A stretch of DNA of 13,434 nucleotides from Treponema sp. (GCA_031273185.1 JAISSG010000045.1:1-13434); one strand, 5' to 3'; numbered from the stretch's first letter, positions 1 through 8,578 are shown. Numbers and translations are program-made. The notes: generated by a model from the sequence alone, not told the origin.

Positions 1-1
1 T

Positions 2-247
2 TTAGCCAACGGATTCAACGGTTTTATATCAAAGCCTATTGTTCTGCGGGAAATGGATAAAATGCTCAAGGAATGCCTTTCGCCTGAGAAAATCTCCCGG
101 CGTGCCAGAGCGAACGCGATGGTTATCGACCGTGAAGCATACAACAGGTTTGCAGCGTCTTTTTTGAATTCTGAATTGCTGAATTCTAGCCCGCCTTTCA
201 TCCTGCCCGCAAAGCCTCCGATAGGATTGTCACTATACCTATCGTAA
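2..247 (+). CDS. C-terminal end of a response-regulator receiver-domain protein (5' end outside window)
   Basis: The frame is open from the first bases to a TAA at 245-247, so the start lies upstream. The first residues read GFNGFISKPIVLREMDKML, which matches the end of a CheY-like receiver domain: the conserved Lys-Pro after beta-5 (the K that contacts the phospho-Asp) followed by helix alpha-5. After it come about 50 residues without a recognisable domain. The protein could be the C-terminal receiver of a hybrid histidine kinase or a stand-alone regulator; the visible part cannot decide. An ATG at 53 lies inside the domain and is not a plausible start. Confidence in the receiver call rests on one motif and the helix pattern. 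Confidence 0.6.
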   Translation, partial: LANGFNGFISKPIVLREMDKMLKECLSPEKISRRARANAMVIDREAYNRFAASFLNSELLNSSPPFILPAKPPIGLSLYLS

Positions 248-320
248 ACCATAACTTAGATAGTATGCGCCTGCGCTAAAGCATTTCTCATTTTCGCGCC
301 ATATAACCATAGAGGTATTT

Positions 321-1985
321 ATGAGCGTGATGACTTACGTGCCCTACGGCGCAGGCGGGGTTATTATCCGGGTAGAGGCGGACATTCGCCGGGGCATTCC
401 GGGCATTGACATTACCGGCCTTGCCGAGGGCGCGGTGCGGGAGGCGCGGGAACGGGTACGGGCGGCGTTCAGGAATTCGGGGTTCAGCTTTCCGCTGGAC
501 AGGATACTGATCAACCTCGCGCCGGCGGGGCTGCGGAAGGACGGGGCGGCGCTGGACCTTCCCATCGCGCTTTCGGTGATGGCGGCGGCGGGGATTGCGC
601 CCGTCCCGCAAAGCATCCTGATGATGGGGGAACTGGAGCTTTCGGGCAGGATACGCCCGGTGCGGGGGGTGCTGGCGGCGATTGCAGCCGGCCTGGAAGA
701 GGGCATCGCCGAATTCATCGTCCCGGCGGAAAACGGGGAAGAAGCCGCCATCTTAAGCGGGGAAGGTTTCGGCAAAAACCCCGGCATGCGCTTTGCGGCA
801 GTTTCCAATTTGAAAGAGGCGGTTCACGCGCTGTTCGTCCGCAGCGAAAAAGGCTCATTGCCGCAAGGGGAATGGGGAAAGAACAACATTTCCCGCCCCC
901 CGCTCCCTGCTCCCCATTCCCCGGACTTTGCCGACGTGCGGGGGCAGGCTGTCTACAAGCGGGCATTGGAAATCGCCGCAGCCGGGGGGCACAATTTGCT
1001 GGTGTTCGGGCCGCCGGGCGCGGGCAAGACCATGCTTGCCAGGCGGCTGCCCTTGATAATGGCGCCGCTCAGCCCCGACGAGGCGGTCGAGGTGACGCGG
1101 CTGTACAGCCTTGCCGGGCCGCTAAAAGCCGGCGCCGGGCCGGCAAACGGCTTCATCGACCGCCTTATCACCGAGCCGCCGTTTCGCTCCCCGCACCATT
1201 CGGCAAGCGCCGAGGGAATTCTGGGCGGCGGCAGGCCCCCCCGCCCCGGCGAAATCAGCCTGGCTCATTTCGGGGTGCTGTTCCTCGACGAGGCCCCCGA
1301 ATTCAGGGCCAACGTGCTGCAAGCTTTGCGAGAGCCGCTGGAAGACCGCGTGATAAGCATATCACGGGCGGAGGGGCCGCTGCGCCTGCCTGCGGAATTT
1401 CAACTGCTCCTTGCCGCCAATGCCTGCCCCTGCGGCAGGCTCGGTTTCAACAGAAGCCGGATGCGAAACGGCGAAACAGACAATGACGCAACGCTAGGCG
1501 AAACGCAGGACTGCCTGTGTTCCTCAGACGAGATTTACCGCTACTGGCGCAAATTCGGCGGGGCGCTTCTTGACCGCATCGATCTCCGTGTTCCTGTCGT
1601 GCCGCCCGGCATAAGCGAGATCGGCAAGCCGCGCGAAAATTCCTCCGGCGGCGAGGAATCCAGCACCGGCATAGCCCGGCGGGTGGTGAAGGCGGTGGAT
1701 GTCCAGCGGCAGCGGGGAGGGGGCATAAAGGTTCGCCGCAACGCTTCGATTCCTGTCGGCAAGATCGAGGAGTTCTGCCCGATGAGCGACCAGGCGCAGA
1801 GCGCGTTTCACAAGGCGCTTGCCCGGCTGGGGCTTTCGGGCCGGGCCTACCACGGCATACTGCGGGTGGCCAGAACCATCGCCGACCTTGAGGGCAGCGA
1901 GGTCATCGGCACGGCTCACGTTCTGGAAGCCGTGCAGCACCGCCGCTACGGGGAAGATCCCTACGAAATACTCAGCATGGGCTAG
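321..1985 (+). CDS. comM: ComM/YifB family AAA+ ATPase (Mg-chelatase-like)
   Basis: Predicted cytoplasmic AAA+ ATPase of 554 residues, close to the usual ComM/YifB length of about 500-510 plus some extra. The N-terminal ChlI-like domain (about residues 15-140) contains the family signature with GIPGIDITGLAEGAVREARE and INLAPAGLRKDGAALDLPIA. The ATPase core has Walker A GPPGAGKT at 230-237 and Walker B VLFLDE at 319-324. A Cys cluster (C369, C371, C398, C400) matches the CPCG...CxC metal site typical of ComM. The Mg-chelatase C-terminal domain covers about 458-548. ComM is known as a branch-migration helicase that helps integrate incoming DNA in transformation; many non-competent bacteria also carry it. 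The start is supported by AGAGGT at 311-316, four bases from the ATG. The region between N-domain and ATPase (about 172-200) is a less conserved linker. Confidence 0.93.
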   Translation: MSVMTYVPYGAGGVIIRVEADIRRGIPGIDITGLAEGAVREARERVRAAFRNSGFSFPLDRILINLAPAGLRKDGAALDLPIALSVMAAAGIAPVPQSILMMGELELSGRIRPVRGVLAAIAAGLEEGIAEFIVPAENGEEAAILSGEGFGKNPGMRFAAVSNLKEAVHALFVRSEKGSLPQGEWGKNNISRPPLPAPHSPDFADVRGQAVYKRALEIAAAGGHNLLVFGPPGAGKTMLARRLPLIMAPLSPDEAVEVTRLYSLAGPLKAGAGPANGFIDRLITEPPFRSPHHSASAEGILGGGRPPRPGEISLAHFGVLFLDEAPEFRANVLQALREPLEDRVISISRAEGPLRLPAEFQLLLAANACPCGRLGFNRSRMRNGETDNDATLGETQDCLCSSDEIYRYWRKFGGALLDRIDLRVPVVPPGISEIGKPRENSSGGEESSTGIARRVVKAVDVQRQRGGGIKVRRNASIPVGKIEEFCPMSDQAQSAFHKALARLGLSGRAYHGILRVARTIADLEGSEVIGTAHVLEAVQHRRYGEDPYEILSMG

Positions 1986-2058
1986 CAGTTAACGAATTCC
2001 AAAAGGACTGGGGCATCGAAAAAAACTCCTAAATTCATCAAAAATTCACATGAAAAAG

Positions 2059-2087
2059 TTGACGAATTTACGGTAATTAGTTATATT
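2059..2087 (+). promoter_or_regulatory. Predicted sigma70-type promoter of the TetR-LAL gene pair
   Basis: TTGACG at 2059-2064 and TATATT at 2082-2087 are separated by 17 bases, close to the consensus. Transcription would begin near 2094, giving a leader of about 40 bases before the TetR start at 2134. The leader carries the direct repeat GTTAGTTAGTT around 2102-2112, a possible but unproven operator. The surrounding 1986-2133 gap holds no gene. Confidence 0.6.
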
Positions 2088-2133
2088 TTAATATGAACTG
2101 TCGTTAGTTAGTTTTGACGGAGGGAGCGTAGCG

Positions 2134-2736
2134 ATGGATTTGTCCCACACGACGAAAGAAAAAATCATGGACGCCGCTATCGTGCTGTTTTCCGACAGGG
2201 GCTACGACCTTGTTTCCATGCGCGATATTGCCACGGAGGTCGGCATACGGGCGGCCTCGATTTACAACCACTTTCCCTCGAAAAAAGACATCCTGAAAAG
2301 CGCCTACGCGTTTTACGCCGAGGGGCTGCGCCATGTCCTTCCCTCGATTGAAACACTGCTTCGGCGGCTGGAAGGCGAGCCGACCCTTGAGGTGCTGAAA
2401 ACGGGGCTGTGCTATTACTGGCCCCCCTCGCTCCAGGACAGGATGGATCGCATCATCCTTATCGCCAGCCAGAGAATCTGCCTGGACAGGGACAGCGAGG
2501 ATTTTGTCCGGGAGCATTTTTTCGAGCCGCTCATGGGGCTTTGGGTGCCGTTTCTCAACCGGGCTGTCGAGCTGGGCAAGATAGAGCCGGTCGATACCGG
2601 CTGCTTCACCAGGCTGATAACGTTTTTTGCCTTTAGCGCGGCGGAACTCAACCGCAGCACGATGAGGATAACCGTTGAGCAATGGAACAGCAGTCTCGAC
2701 ATGCTTTTTCTGCTGCTGAAACCAAGAAAGGAGTAA
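2134..2736 (+). CDS. TetR/AcrR-family transcriptional regulator
   Basis: A 200-residue protein of typical TetR length. The N-terminal DNA-binding domain (about 6-55) has the characteristic helix-turn-helix SMRDIATEVGIRAASIYNHF at 28-47, followed by SKKDIL. The C-terminal ligand-binding and dimerisation part (about 60-200) is divergent, as is usual, and gives no clue to the effector. The start is supported by a GGAGGG ribosome site about nine bases upstream. The LAL regulator begins only 4 bases (or 55, for the later start) after its stop, so the two are probably one transcript. Such genes are often autoregulated; the promoter at 2059-2087 would be the natural target. Confidence 0.88.
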   Translation: MDLSHTTKEKIMDAAIVLFSDRGYDLVSMRDIATEVGIRAASIYNHFPSKKDILKSAYAFYAEGLRHVLPSIETLLRRLEGEPTLEVLKTGLCYYWPPSLQDRMDRIILIASQRICLDRDSEDFVREHFFEPLMGLWVPFLNRAVELGKIEPVDTGCFTRLITFFAFSAAELNRSTMRITVEQWNSSLDMLFLLLKPRKE

Positions 2737-2776
2737 GGAAATGGAAGCTGCCATCGCTGCCCAAGGGTATGGAAAA

Positions 2777-2784
2777 AGAGGAGG
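2777..2784 (+). promoter_or_regulatory. Strong internal ribosome binding site deciding the LAL start
   Basis: AGAGGAGG lies seven bases before the ATG at 2792. A second good site, GAAAGGAG at 2726-2733, lies seven bases before the in-frame ATG at 2741. Both starts are plausible. The 17 extra residues from the upstream ATG precede the conserved part of the protein, so 2792 is somewhat preferred. Confidence 0.5.
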
Positions 2785-2791
2785 TTATTCT

Positions 2792-5320
2792 ATGGAGGCC
2801 AGGAACCAGGCCGATCTGCGCTCGCTGTTCCACTTTGAGCGCACCAGAATAAACCGCCTGTTCACGGAGGCGGTGCAATACCCGCTGGTTGTTGTATGCG
2901 CCGGGGCGGGCTACGGCAAGACCAGCGCCATCCATGACTTTGCGGAAAAGTACCAGGCGGTCACGGCATGGATACAGCTTTCCGAGCGCGACAATGTCGG
3001 GGCGCGTTTTTGGGAGAACTTTGCCCATTCCATGGGGCAGGGTAATGCGCCGTTTGGCAGGGCAATCAGCAAGCTTGGCTTCCCCGACACCAGCGACAAA
3101 CTGAACCAGTACCAGGCCCTGGTGCGCAGCCATGTGGAAATGCGGCGGCGAATCATCGTCATGGATGATTTTCACCTTATCGAAGACCTTGCCGTGATTC
3201 GCTTTGTGGAGTTCGCCTACCTCAACATGGTGCAGGGGACCTCGCTGTTCCTGCTCTCCCGCTCCACTCCCCGGATCAACACCGCAAGCCTGGCATCGAG
3301 GGGCAGGATATTCACCATAAGCGAGGACGACCTGAAGTTCACCGAGAACGAGCTTGCCCAGTATTTCCGGCTGCAGGAAATTTCCCTGCAACCGGACAGC
3401 CTGCACAAGATCATGCAGGACACCGGGGGCTGGGCCTTTGCGATCAACCTTATCGCGCGGTCGTACCAAAAGGCGCCGGGCTACGGGGGCTACTTGCAGA
3501 GCGCGATGAAGACGAACATCTTCCGGCTGATGGAGACGGAAGTCTGGGACGGGATTTCCGACCGCTTGCAGCGCTTTTTGGTGCGCCTTTCGCTGATCGA
3601 CCACCTGTCCGTCGATCTTATCAGGCTTCTCGCCGGCAAGGACGGGGACCTGATCGCCGAGATGGAACGGCAAAACGCCTATGTGCGCCGCGACGACTAC
3701 ATCAACGCCTATTTGATCCACCATTTGTTCCTGGAATTCCTAAGCGGGAAACGGGAGCTTCTGTCGGAAGGAGAAAAGCGGCAGACCTACGCGATTGCCG
3801 GGGACTGGTGCAACAAGAACGGTTTCAGGATCGACGCGTTGGCATATTATGAGAAAGTCGAAGATTACGAAATGATCGTTTCCATTTTTTTCGAACTGCC
3901 ATCGCAGATCCCCCAGGACATCGCGCGCTACGCGGCGGGGATTTTCAGCAGGATGCCGGGAGAGGCGTTTGACCGGGTTGGTTTTCTCGCCGTAATGCAC
4001 ATACGCACCATCATGTGCCTGGGCCTATGGCAGGAAGCCTGCGCCCTGGCGGAAATGTACGAGGCGAAATTCCTGCAAAAGCCGGAGGATGCGCCCAGAA
4101 ACCATGTGCTGGGGTGCATTTACTACTGCTGGGGTATCCTGCGCTCGCTGATGTGCACCATAGACGATTGCTACGACGTTGACATATATGATGCCAAGCT
4201 TGACGAATGCCTGTCCAAATTTCCCATTGGCCTGGGCCAGTTGGAAAACCATCCCTCCGGCCCGTGGATCAGCATGGCCGGCGCCGCAAGGAAGGGCGCG
4301 CCGCAGGAATACATCGAGGCAATAACCCGCGCCGAGCGTCACGTCTCGCATTGCCTCAACGGCGCGATGACGGGCTGGGGGGACCTGGCCCGCGGCGAGC
4401 TGCTGTTTTACCAGGACAACATCCGGGACGCGGAACCGTTTATCCTCCGCGCCTTGGATCGGGCGCGGGAACGCAAGCAGTTTGAGGTTGTCCACAGGGC
4501 ATTGCTCTATATACTGCGGATTGCCGTCGCGCAGGGAAACTACGCAAAGATGGAACGGGCGCTGAAAGAGATGGAAACGCAGCTTGGCGAAAACGACTAC
4601 ACCCTCCGCTTCACCACCTATGACATTGCCCTGGCCTGGTACTACTCCATCCTCTGCCTGCCGGAAAACGTCCCCGACTGGCTGAAGGACAAATTCACGC
4701 CCTACGGCCACGCGTCTTTCATCGAAAATTTCGGGAACCAGGCAAAGGCGCGGTACTGCTACCTGGCAAAGAATTACCCCCCCCTGCTTGCCTACATAGC
4801 CGAGCAAAAACAGCGGGAGGCGATTCTGTTCGGGCGGGTGGAAATGCTGGCGATGGAGGCCTGCATGCATTACAGGATGAAGGAGAAAGCGCTGGCCCTT
4901 GCCGCGCTGCACGAGGCCTATGAGGCGGCGTCGCCCAACGACCTGCTGACGCCCTTCATCGAGCTGGGCAAGGACATGCGCACCCTGACCGCCTCCGCGC
5001 TGAAGGACCCGCACGCCAAAATCCCCAGGCCCTGGCTTGAAAACGTCAACCGCAGGGCGGCTTCCTACGCCAAGCACCATGCCCACGTCGTCACGGAATA
5101 CAAGCGCGCCAACAACATGGCGGACCGGGTGGCCATCTCCCCCCGGGAAGCCGATATCCTCGCCGACCTCTCCCACGGCCTTTCCCGCGCGGAAATCGCC
5201 AGCAGCCGGAGCCTCTCGATCAACACCGTGAAAATGGTGATAACCAACATCTATATCAAGCTGGGCGCCGAGAACCTGGCGGACGTTATCCGCATTGCGA
5301 CGGAGCGGAAGATGATTTAG
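2792..5320 (+). CDS. MalT-like LuxR-family (LAL) ATP-binding transcriptional regulator
   Basis: A large cytoplasmic regulator, 842 residues from this start or 859 from the alternative ATG at 2741. The N-terminal STAND-type NTPase region has a P-loop AGAGYGKT (about residues 37-44) of the MalT form AGYGKT, and a Walker B-like IIVMDDFHLI (about 121-130). A long central helical region (about 330-750) fits the TPR-like sensor of this family. The C-terminal LuxR helix-turn-helix (about 779-842) is clear: SPREADIL, then SRAEIASSRSLSINTVKMVI, then the recognition-helix end NIYIKLGAENLADVIRIA. Known relatives such as MalT switch on transcription after binding ATP and an inducer; the inducer and targets here are unknown. 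It probably shares a transcript with the TetR gene. No clear terminator follows; the next gene starts 186 bases downstream. Confidence 0.88.
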   Translation: MEARNQADLRSLFHFERTRINRLFTEAVQYPLVVVCAGAGYGKTSAIHDFAEKYQAVTAWIQLSERDNVGARFWENFAHSMGQGNAPFGRAISKLGFPDTSDKLNQYQALVRSHVEMRRRIIVMDDFHLIEDLAVIRFVEFAYLNMVQGTSLFLLSRSTPRINTASLASRGRIFTISEDDLKFTENELAQYFRLQEISLQPDSLHKIMQDTGGWAFAINLIARSYQKAPGYGGYLQSAMKTNIFRLMETEVWDGISDRLQRFLVRLSLIDHLSVDLIRLLAGKDGDLIAEMERQNAYVRRDDYINAYLIHHLFLEFLSGKRELLSEGEKRQTYAIAGDWCNKNGFRIDALAYYEKVEDYEMIVSIFFELPSQIPQDIARYAAGIFSRMPGEAFDRVGFLAVMHIRTIMCLGLWQEACALAEMYEAKFLQKPEDAPRNHVLGCIYYCWGILRSLMCTIDDCYDVDIYDAKLDECLSKFPIGLGQLENHPSGPWISMAGAARKGAPQEYIEAITRAERHVSHCLNGAMTGWGDLARGELLFYQDNIRDAEPFILRALDRARERKQFEVVHRALLYILRIAVAQGNYAKMERALKEMETQLGENDYTLRFTTYDIALAWYYSILCLPENVPDWLKDKFTPYGHASFIENFGNQAKARYCYLAKNYPPLLAYIAEQKQREAILFGRVEMLAMEACMHYRMKEKALALAALHEAYEAASPNDLLTPFIELGKDMRTLTASALKDPHAKIPRPWLENVNRRAASYAKHHAHVVTEYKRANNMADRVAISPREADILADLSHGLSRAEIASSRSLSINTVKMVITNIYIKLGAENLADVIRIATERKMI

Positions 5321-5405
5321 GGCGTGTTTTGCGAAAAAAATTTCAGTTTTGGAGGCGATATATGCCCGCTGCCGGCTGGATACAATCTTGATAAAGGTTT
5401 CATTT

Positions 5406-5437
5406 GAAAGCTAAAAGTTTTCCAATGGTAGCTTTTC
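5406..5437 (+). other. Imperfect hairpin in the leader of the HD-GYP gene
   Basis: GAAAGCTA (5406-5413) can pair with TAGCTTTTC (5429-5437) with one bulged base and a 15-base loop. No T-run follows, so it is not a classical terminator. The gap 5321-5506 holds no other gene; an SD-preceded mini-ORF of nine codons begins at about 5361 but is too short to support. No convincing promoter was found in the gap. Confidence 0.25.
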
Positions 5438-5506
5438 CAAAATTAACCGAGTTTGGGAAATCGCCCAGTGGTTTTTAATTTATTTCATTCGCAGAGAGGT
5501 AAGCGT

Positions 5507-6787
5507 ATGGCTGCAAAAAATGAATTTTCGATTTCCGAATTGGTATGCGCGATATCAGAGGCCGCCGATCTGGTTTCCCCGGTCCTCGGCAGCCACCACA
5601 AAAAGGTATCCAGCATAGCCGGCAGCATCGCCCGGGAAATGAACCTGCCCAGCTACTATATCCAGGACATTGTCCTAGCCGCGATGCTGCACGACATTGG
5701 CGCGTTTACCATCGGGGAGCGGGTAAAAACCCTTGCGTTCCAGTCATGCGAAAACGGGATGGACCGCCACTCCCTGCTGGGGTACCAGCTCCTGAAAAAT
5801 TTCAGGCCGCTGGCAAGGGCCGCCGTTTTGATACAGTATCACCACGCGGATTATGACGCATCAAGAGACGAGGTGCCGCTGGGCAGCTACATCCTCCACC
5901 TGGCGGACAGGGCGGCAATCCTGTTCAACGACAGGCGGGAGGTCCTGGAGCAGATTCCCGAGATCACCCAGAAAGTCATCGAGATACACCATAGGTTCCA
6001 CCCCGGGGTGCTGGCCGCCTTCCTCCGCCTGTCAAAACTGGAATACGTGTGGCTGGGGGCCTTTTTGCCGCCGCACGGCGCCGTCTTGATGAGAAAGCGG
6101 CAGGTTACCGCAGAGACCATGGAACTGGAAACCCTGCGGGATTTTGCCAAGGTCATCGCGCGCATTATCGACTTCAGGAGCAGGTTCACCGCGACGCATT
6201 CAAGCGGCGTGGCGGCTGTGGCCCGGGAGCTTACCCGTCTTTCCGGCTTTTCCGGGCGGGAATGCGATCTGATGGAAATCGCGGGCCTGTTGCACGACCT
6301 GGGAAAGCTGGCCGTTCCCAGCGAGATTCTGGAAAAGAGCGGCAAGCTAAACCGGGAGGAATTCAACGTCATACGGAAACACGCGTACTATACCTACGTG
6401 ATTTTGAGCAAGGTTAACGGCCTGGAAGACATCGCAACCTGGGCGGCATACCACCATGAGCGGCAGGACGGGACCGGGTACCCCTTCCATGTAAGCGGGG
6501 AAGATTTCCCCCGGCTTGCCTGCGTGATGGCCGTGGCGGACGTGCTGACCGCCCTGACCGAGGACAGGCCCTACCGGCGGGGAATGGACAAAGAGCAGGC
6601 CATGAGGATCCTGTTCAGCATGGCGGAAAGCGGCGCAATCGACCTGGGCATTGTCGAGCTGGCTGACAAAAATTTCTTCCGCATCAACAGCGTGCGCGCA
6701 ATGGCCCAGCAGCAGGCGCAGAAAGACTACGAGGCTTTTTATCGTGCAACCGACCAGCTTTACACGGAGAAAGCAATGTCGGCGTAA
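5507..6787 (+). CDS. Tandem HD / HD-GYP domain protein, probable c-di-GMP phosphodiesterase
   Basis: A 426-residue cytoplasmic protein with two related HD domains. The second (about 205-400) is a full HD-GYP: H231, HD at 263-264, K267, H292, HHE at 316-318, DGTGYP at 321-326 and D345, followed by the RPYR motif. This predicts hydrolysis of cyclic di-GMP at a metal centre. The first (about 15-180) keeps H30/H31, LHDIG (H62, D63), H88, HH at 112-113 and D134. It has Ala where the HD-GYP Lys would be and no GYP loop, so it may be a sensory or altered-specificity HD domain. The ATG at 5507 is preferred because AGAGAGGT lies six bases before it; an in-frame TTG at 5453 has no ribosome site. No receiver or membrane segment is present, so the input signal is unknown. 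Confidence 0.9.
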   Translation: MAAKNEFSISELVCAISEAADLVSPVLGSHHKKVSSIAGSIAREMNLPSYYIQDIVLAAMLHDIGAFTIGERVKTLAFQSCENGMDRHSLLGYQLLKNFRPLARAAVLIQYHHADYDASRDEVPLGSYILHLADRAAILFNDRREVLEQIPEITQKVIEIHHRFHPGVLAAFLRLSKLEYVWLGAFLPPHGAVLMRKRQVTAETMELETLRDFAKVIARIIDFRSRFTATHSSGVAAVARELTRLSGFSGRECDLMEIAGLLHDLGKLAVPSEILEKSGKLNREEFNVIRKHAYYTYVILSKVNGLEDIATWAAYHHERQDGTGYPFHVSGEDFPRLACVMAVADVLTALTEDRPYRRGMDKEQAMRILFSMAESGAIDLGIVELADKNFFRINSVRAMAQQQAQKDYEAFYRATDQLYTEKAMSA

Positions 6788-6860
6788 AACAGGGAACCCC
6801 ATGATCGTAAATATATGATGTCCAGAATTCTTCAATCAAATTGCACAGGGGATACCCGTA

Positions 6861-6866
6861 TATAAT
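6861..6866 (+). promoter_or_regulatory. Possible -10 element upstream of coaE
   Basis: A perfect TATAAT lies 26 bases before the coaE ATG. The nearest -35-like hexamer, TTGCAC at 6841-6846, is only 14 bases away, shorter than the usual 16-18, so this is a weak call. It would give a leader of about 20 bases, consistent with the absence of a clear ribosome binding site. Confidence 0.3.
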
Positions 6867-6892
6867 CACAGTCATTCTACCGATGAATAAAT

Positions 6893-7495
6893 ATGCTAAT
6901 CGGGCTAACCGGGCTGTACTGCGCCGGGAAAAACCATGTCGCGGCCCTTCTGGAGAAGCGCGGGCTGGCTGTCCTGGACGTGGACAGGCTGGGGCATGCC
7001 GCCATCGAAAACCAGAAGGCGGCCATCGTCGCCCGTTTTGGGGAGGCGATACTGGGCAGCGACGGGTCGGTGAACCGAAAACTGCTGGGGGAAAGGGTTT
7101 TTCGGAGGCAGGAAGATATATCCGCCCTGGAGGAGCTGGTCCATCCCGAGGCAAACCGCCTTACCCTGGGGTGGATCGCCGCGCAGGGCGGGCAAAACTG
7201 CGTCATCAACGCCGCCCTGCTCCACAAATCCGCGGTTTTTCAGCGGCTCGGCTGCATAATCCTGGTCAAAGCCCCCCTGTTTGCCCGGCTGGCGCGGGCA
7301 AGAAGCAGGGACAGGCTCCCCTGGGCTGCCATCGCGCGGCGGCTTTGGAGCCAGAGGCGATTTTTCGCTCAATATTCAGCGGGAAACGCCGATATATACA
7401 GAGTGGAGAACCCGGGGTTTGGAGAAGATCGGCTCGCGGCCCGCCTGGAGGGCCGGATCGACGCAATCCTTTCAGAGCTGGGGCTAAACAACTAA
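6893..7495 (+). CDS. coaE: Dephospho-CoA kinase
   Basis: A 200-residue P-loop kinase of CoaE length; CoaE catalyses the last step of coenzyme A synthesis, ATP-dependent phosphorylation of the ribose 3'-hydroxyl of dephospho-CoA. The N-terminus MLIGLTG is typical. The P-loop reads GLYCAGKN (7-14), with Asn where the family has Ser or Thr after the Lys. LDVDRLGH (28-35) matches the conserved Asp segment, VHPEA (83-87) the His-Pro motif, and the basic lid is around 136-156. The ATG at 6893 lacks a clear Shine-Dalgarno, but no upstream in-frame start fits better, since the P-loop begins at residue 7. The SPOR gene starts 24 bases after its stop, suggesting one transcript. Confidence 0.85.
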   Translation: MLIGLTGLYCAGKNHVAALLEKRGLAVLDVDRLGHAAIENQKAAIVARFGEAILGSDGSVNRKLLGERVFRRQEDISALEELVHPEANRLTLGWIAAQGGQNCVINAALLHKSAVFQRLGCIILVKAPLFARLARARSRDRLPWAAIARRLWSQRRFFAQYSAGNADIYRVENPGFGEDRLAARLEGRIDAILSELGLNN

Positions 7496-7519
7496 AGACC
7501 GAGGGAGGGTTGTAATATC

Positions 7520-8215
7520 ATGGAAAAGAAAAAATTGCTGCTGGTTGCGGTATCGGTAGGCGTAGTCCTGCTGATCATCATAGGCATCCCCCTGGCGATA
7601 CTTGGCAGCAGGCAGGATGCCGCGTCCTCAAAGCAGGGAGAGTACCTGGCGGTCGCTCGCCCCGTATACCCCGCGCCGATTGATCCGCTGGTAATTACCG
7701 CGCGGGGCGGCGAGACGATCCCCGCGCCGCCGCAGCCCAGCGCGATCAGCGAGGCGGCACCCGCGCCGGTCGTGGAGCAAGCGGAGGAAAGCCCCGGCGT
7801 GACAACCATCACCGTGCCGGCGCCCCGCACCGTGGCGGTGCCTGATGCCCCGGTCAGGGCGGCGCCAAGGCCAGCCGCACGGCCAGTCGTCGCAAAGCCC
7901 GCCGAGCCCCCAAAGGAGCCGGCACGAACAGTGGCGGCGGCACGACCGGCGCAGGCGGCCAGAACGTACAACAACTACTGGGTTCAGACCGGCGCGTTCA
8001 GCACAAAAATCCGCGCGGAAGGGGTCAAAGAATCGCTGGAATCCAAGGGCATCACCTCGATCATCGAGAACCGCGACATCGACGGCAAGACCTGGTACCG
8101 GGTGCGGGTGGGACCGTATACTTCAGAGAACGAGGCAAGCTACTGGCTTGCCCTGGTGCAATCCATCGATGGATTTAAGGACAGCCAGATACGGCAGACC
8201 CAAGGCGTACGGTAA
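7520..8215 (+). CDS. SPOR-domain membrane-anchored envelope protein
   Basis: A 231-residue protein with a short basic N-terminus, one membrane helix (about residues 6-28), a Pro/Ala-rich linker (about 65-148) and a C-terminal SPOR domain (about 152-226: YWVQTGAFS at 153-161, WYRVRVGPY at 192-200). SPOR domains bind denuded glycan strands of peptidoglycan, often at the division site, so this is probably an inner-membrane protein reaching into the periplasm. The architecture resembles FtsN/DedD-type proteins, but identity with a specific one cannot be claimed. GGAGGG at 7503-7508 is the ribosome site, about 11 bases from the ATG. It converges on the cupin gene with 18 bases between stops. Confidence 0.85.
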   Translation: MEKKKLLLVAVSVGVVLLIIIGIPLAILGSRQDAASSKQGEYLAVARPVYPAPIDPLVITARGGETIPAPPQPSAISEAAPAPVVEQAEESPGVTTITVPAPRTVAVPDAPVRAAPRPAARPVVAKPAEPPKEPARTVAAARPAQAARTYNNYWVQTGAFSTKIRAEGVKESLESKGITSIIENRDIDGKTWYRVRVGPYTSENEASYWLALVQSIDGFKDSQIRQTQGVR

Positions 8216-8233
8216 GCCGCAAGAGATCAATTA

Positions 8234-8578
8234 TCAATAGGTAACAACAGCCGCGTAAAACACCAGTGGAGCGGCGCTGGTGTTGCTGATGCTGTGCGAG
8301 GCGCCGTTACCGGTGACCATTACATCGCCGGCCTTTACCGGCACGTCAGCGCCGTTGTCGTTTACCGTGCCGTTCCCCGAAAGGATAATATAATACTCCG
8401 TTTCGGTCTCGTGGCTGTGGTTGCCGATGCTACAACCGGGCTGGAGGGTCATCTCTGCCAGCATCCTGATGTTTTTCTCGTTCTCGCAGTCAACCAGGTG
8501 GACCAGGGCCGTGCTGCCCTGCCCTCCCCGCATTTTTTCCTTGGTTTCGGTTTTCATTGCATTGCGCTGAATTACCAT
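8234..8578 (-). CDS. Small cupin-domain protein
   Basis: A 114-residue single-domain cupin. Motif 1 fits the consensus G-x5-H-x-H-x4-E-x6-G exactly (G48, H54, H56, E61, G68), and motif 2 supplies H95 and N99, so the metal site looks intact. Single cupins of this size include isomerases, dioxygenases and sugar- or ligand-binding proteins; the substrate cannot be told. The start is supported by GAGAGG six bases upstream on the minus strand. It is the only minus-strand gene among the left-hand genes and has its own promoter. A run of nine T (as read on the coding strand) lies in its leader. Confidence 0.85.
   Translation of the reverse strand: MVIQRNAMKTETKEKMRGGQGSTALVHLVDCENEKNIRMLAEMTLQPGCSIGNHSHETETEYYIILSGNGTVNDNGADVPVKAGDVMVTGNGASHSISNTSAAPLVFYAAVVTY

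Noticed and set aside
4025..5176. Long minus-strand ORF of 383 codons
   Set aside because: It is antisense to the LAL regulator, whose P-loop and LuxR helix-turn-helix are clear; the length is a product of high GC content.
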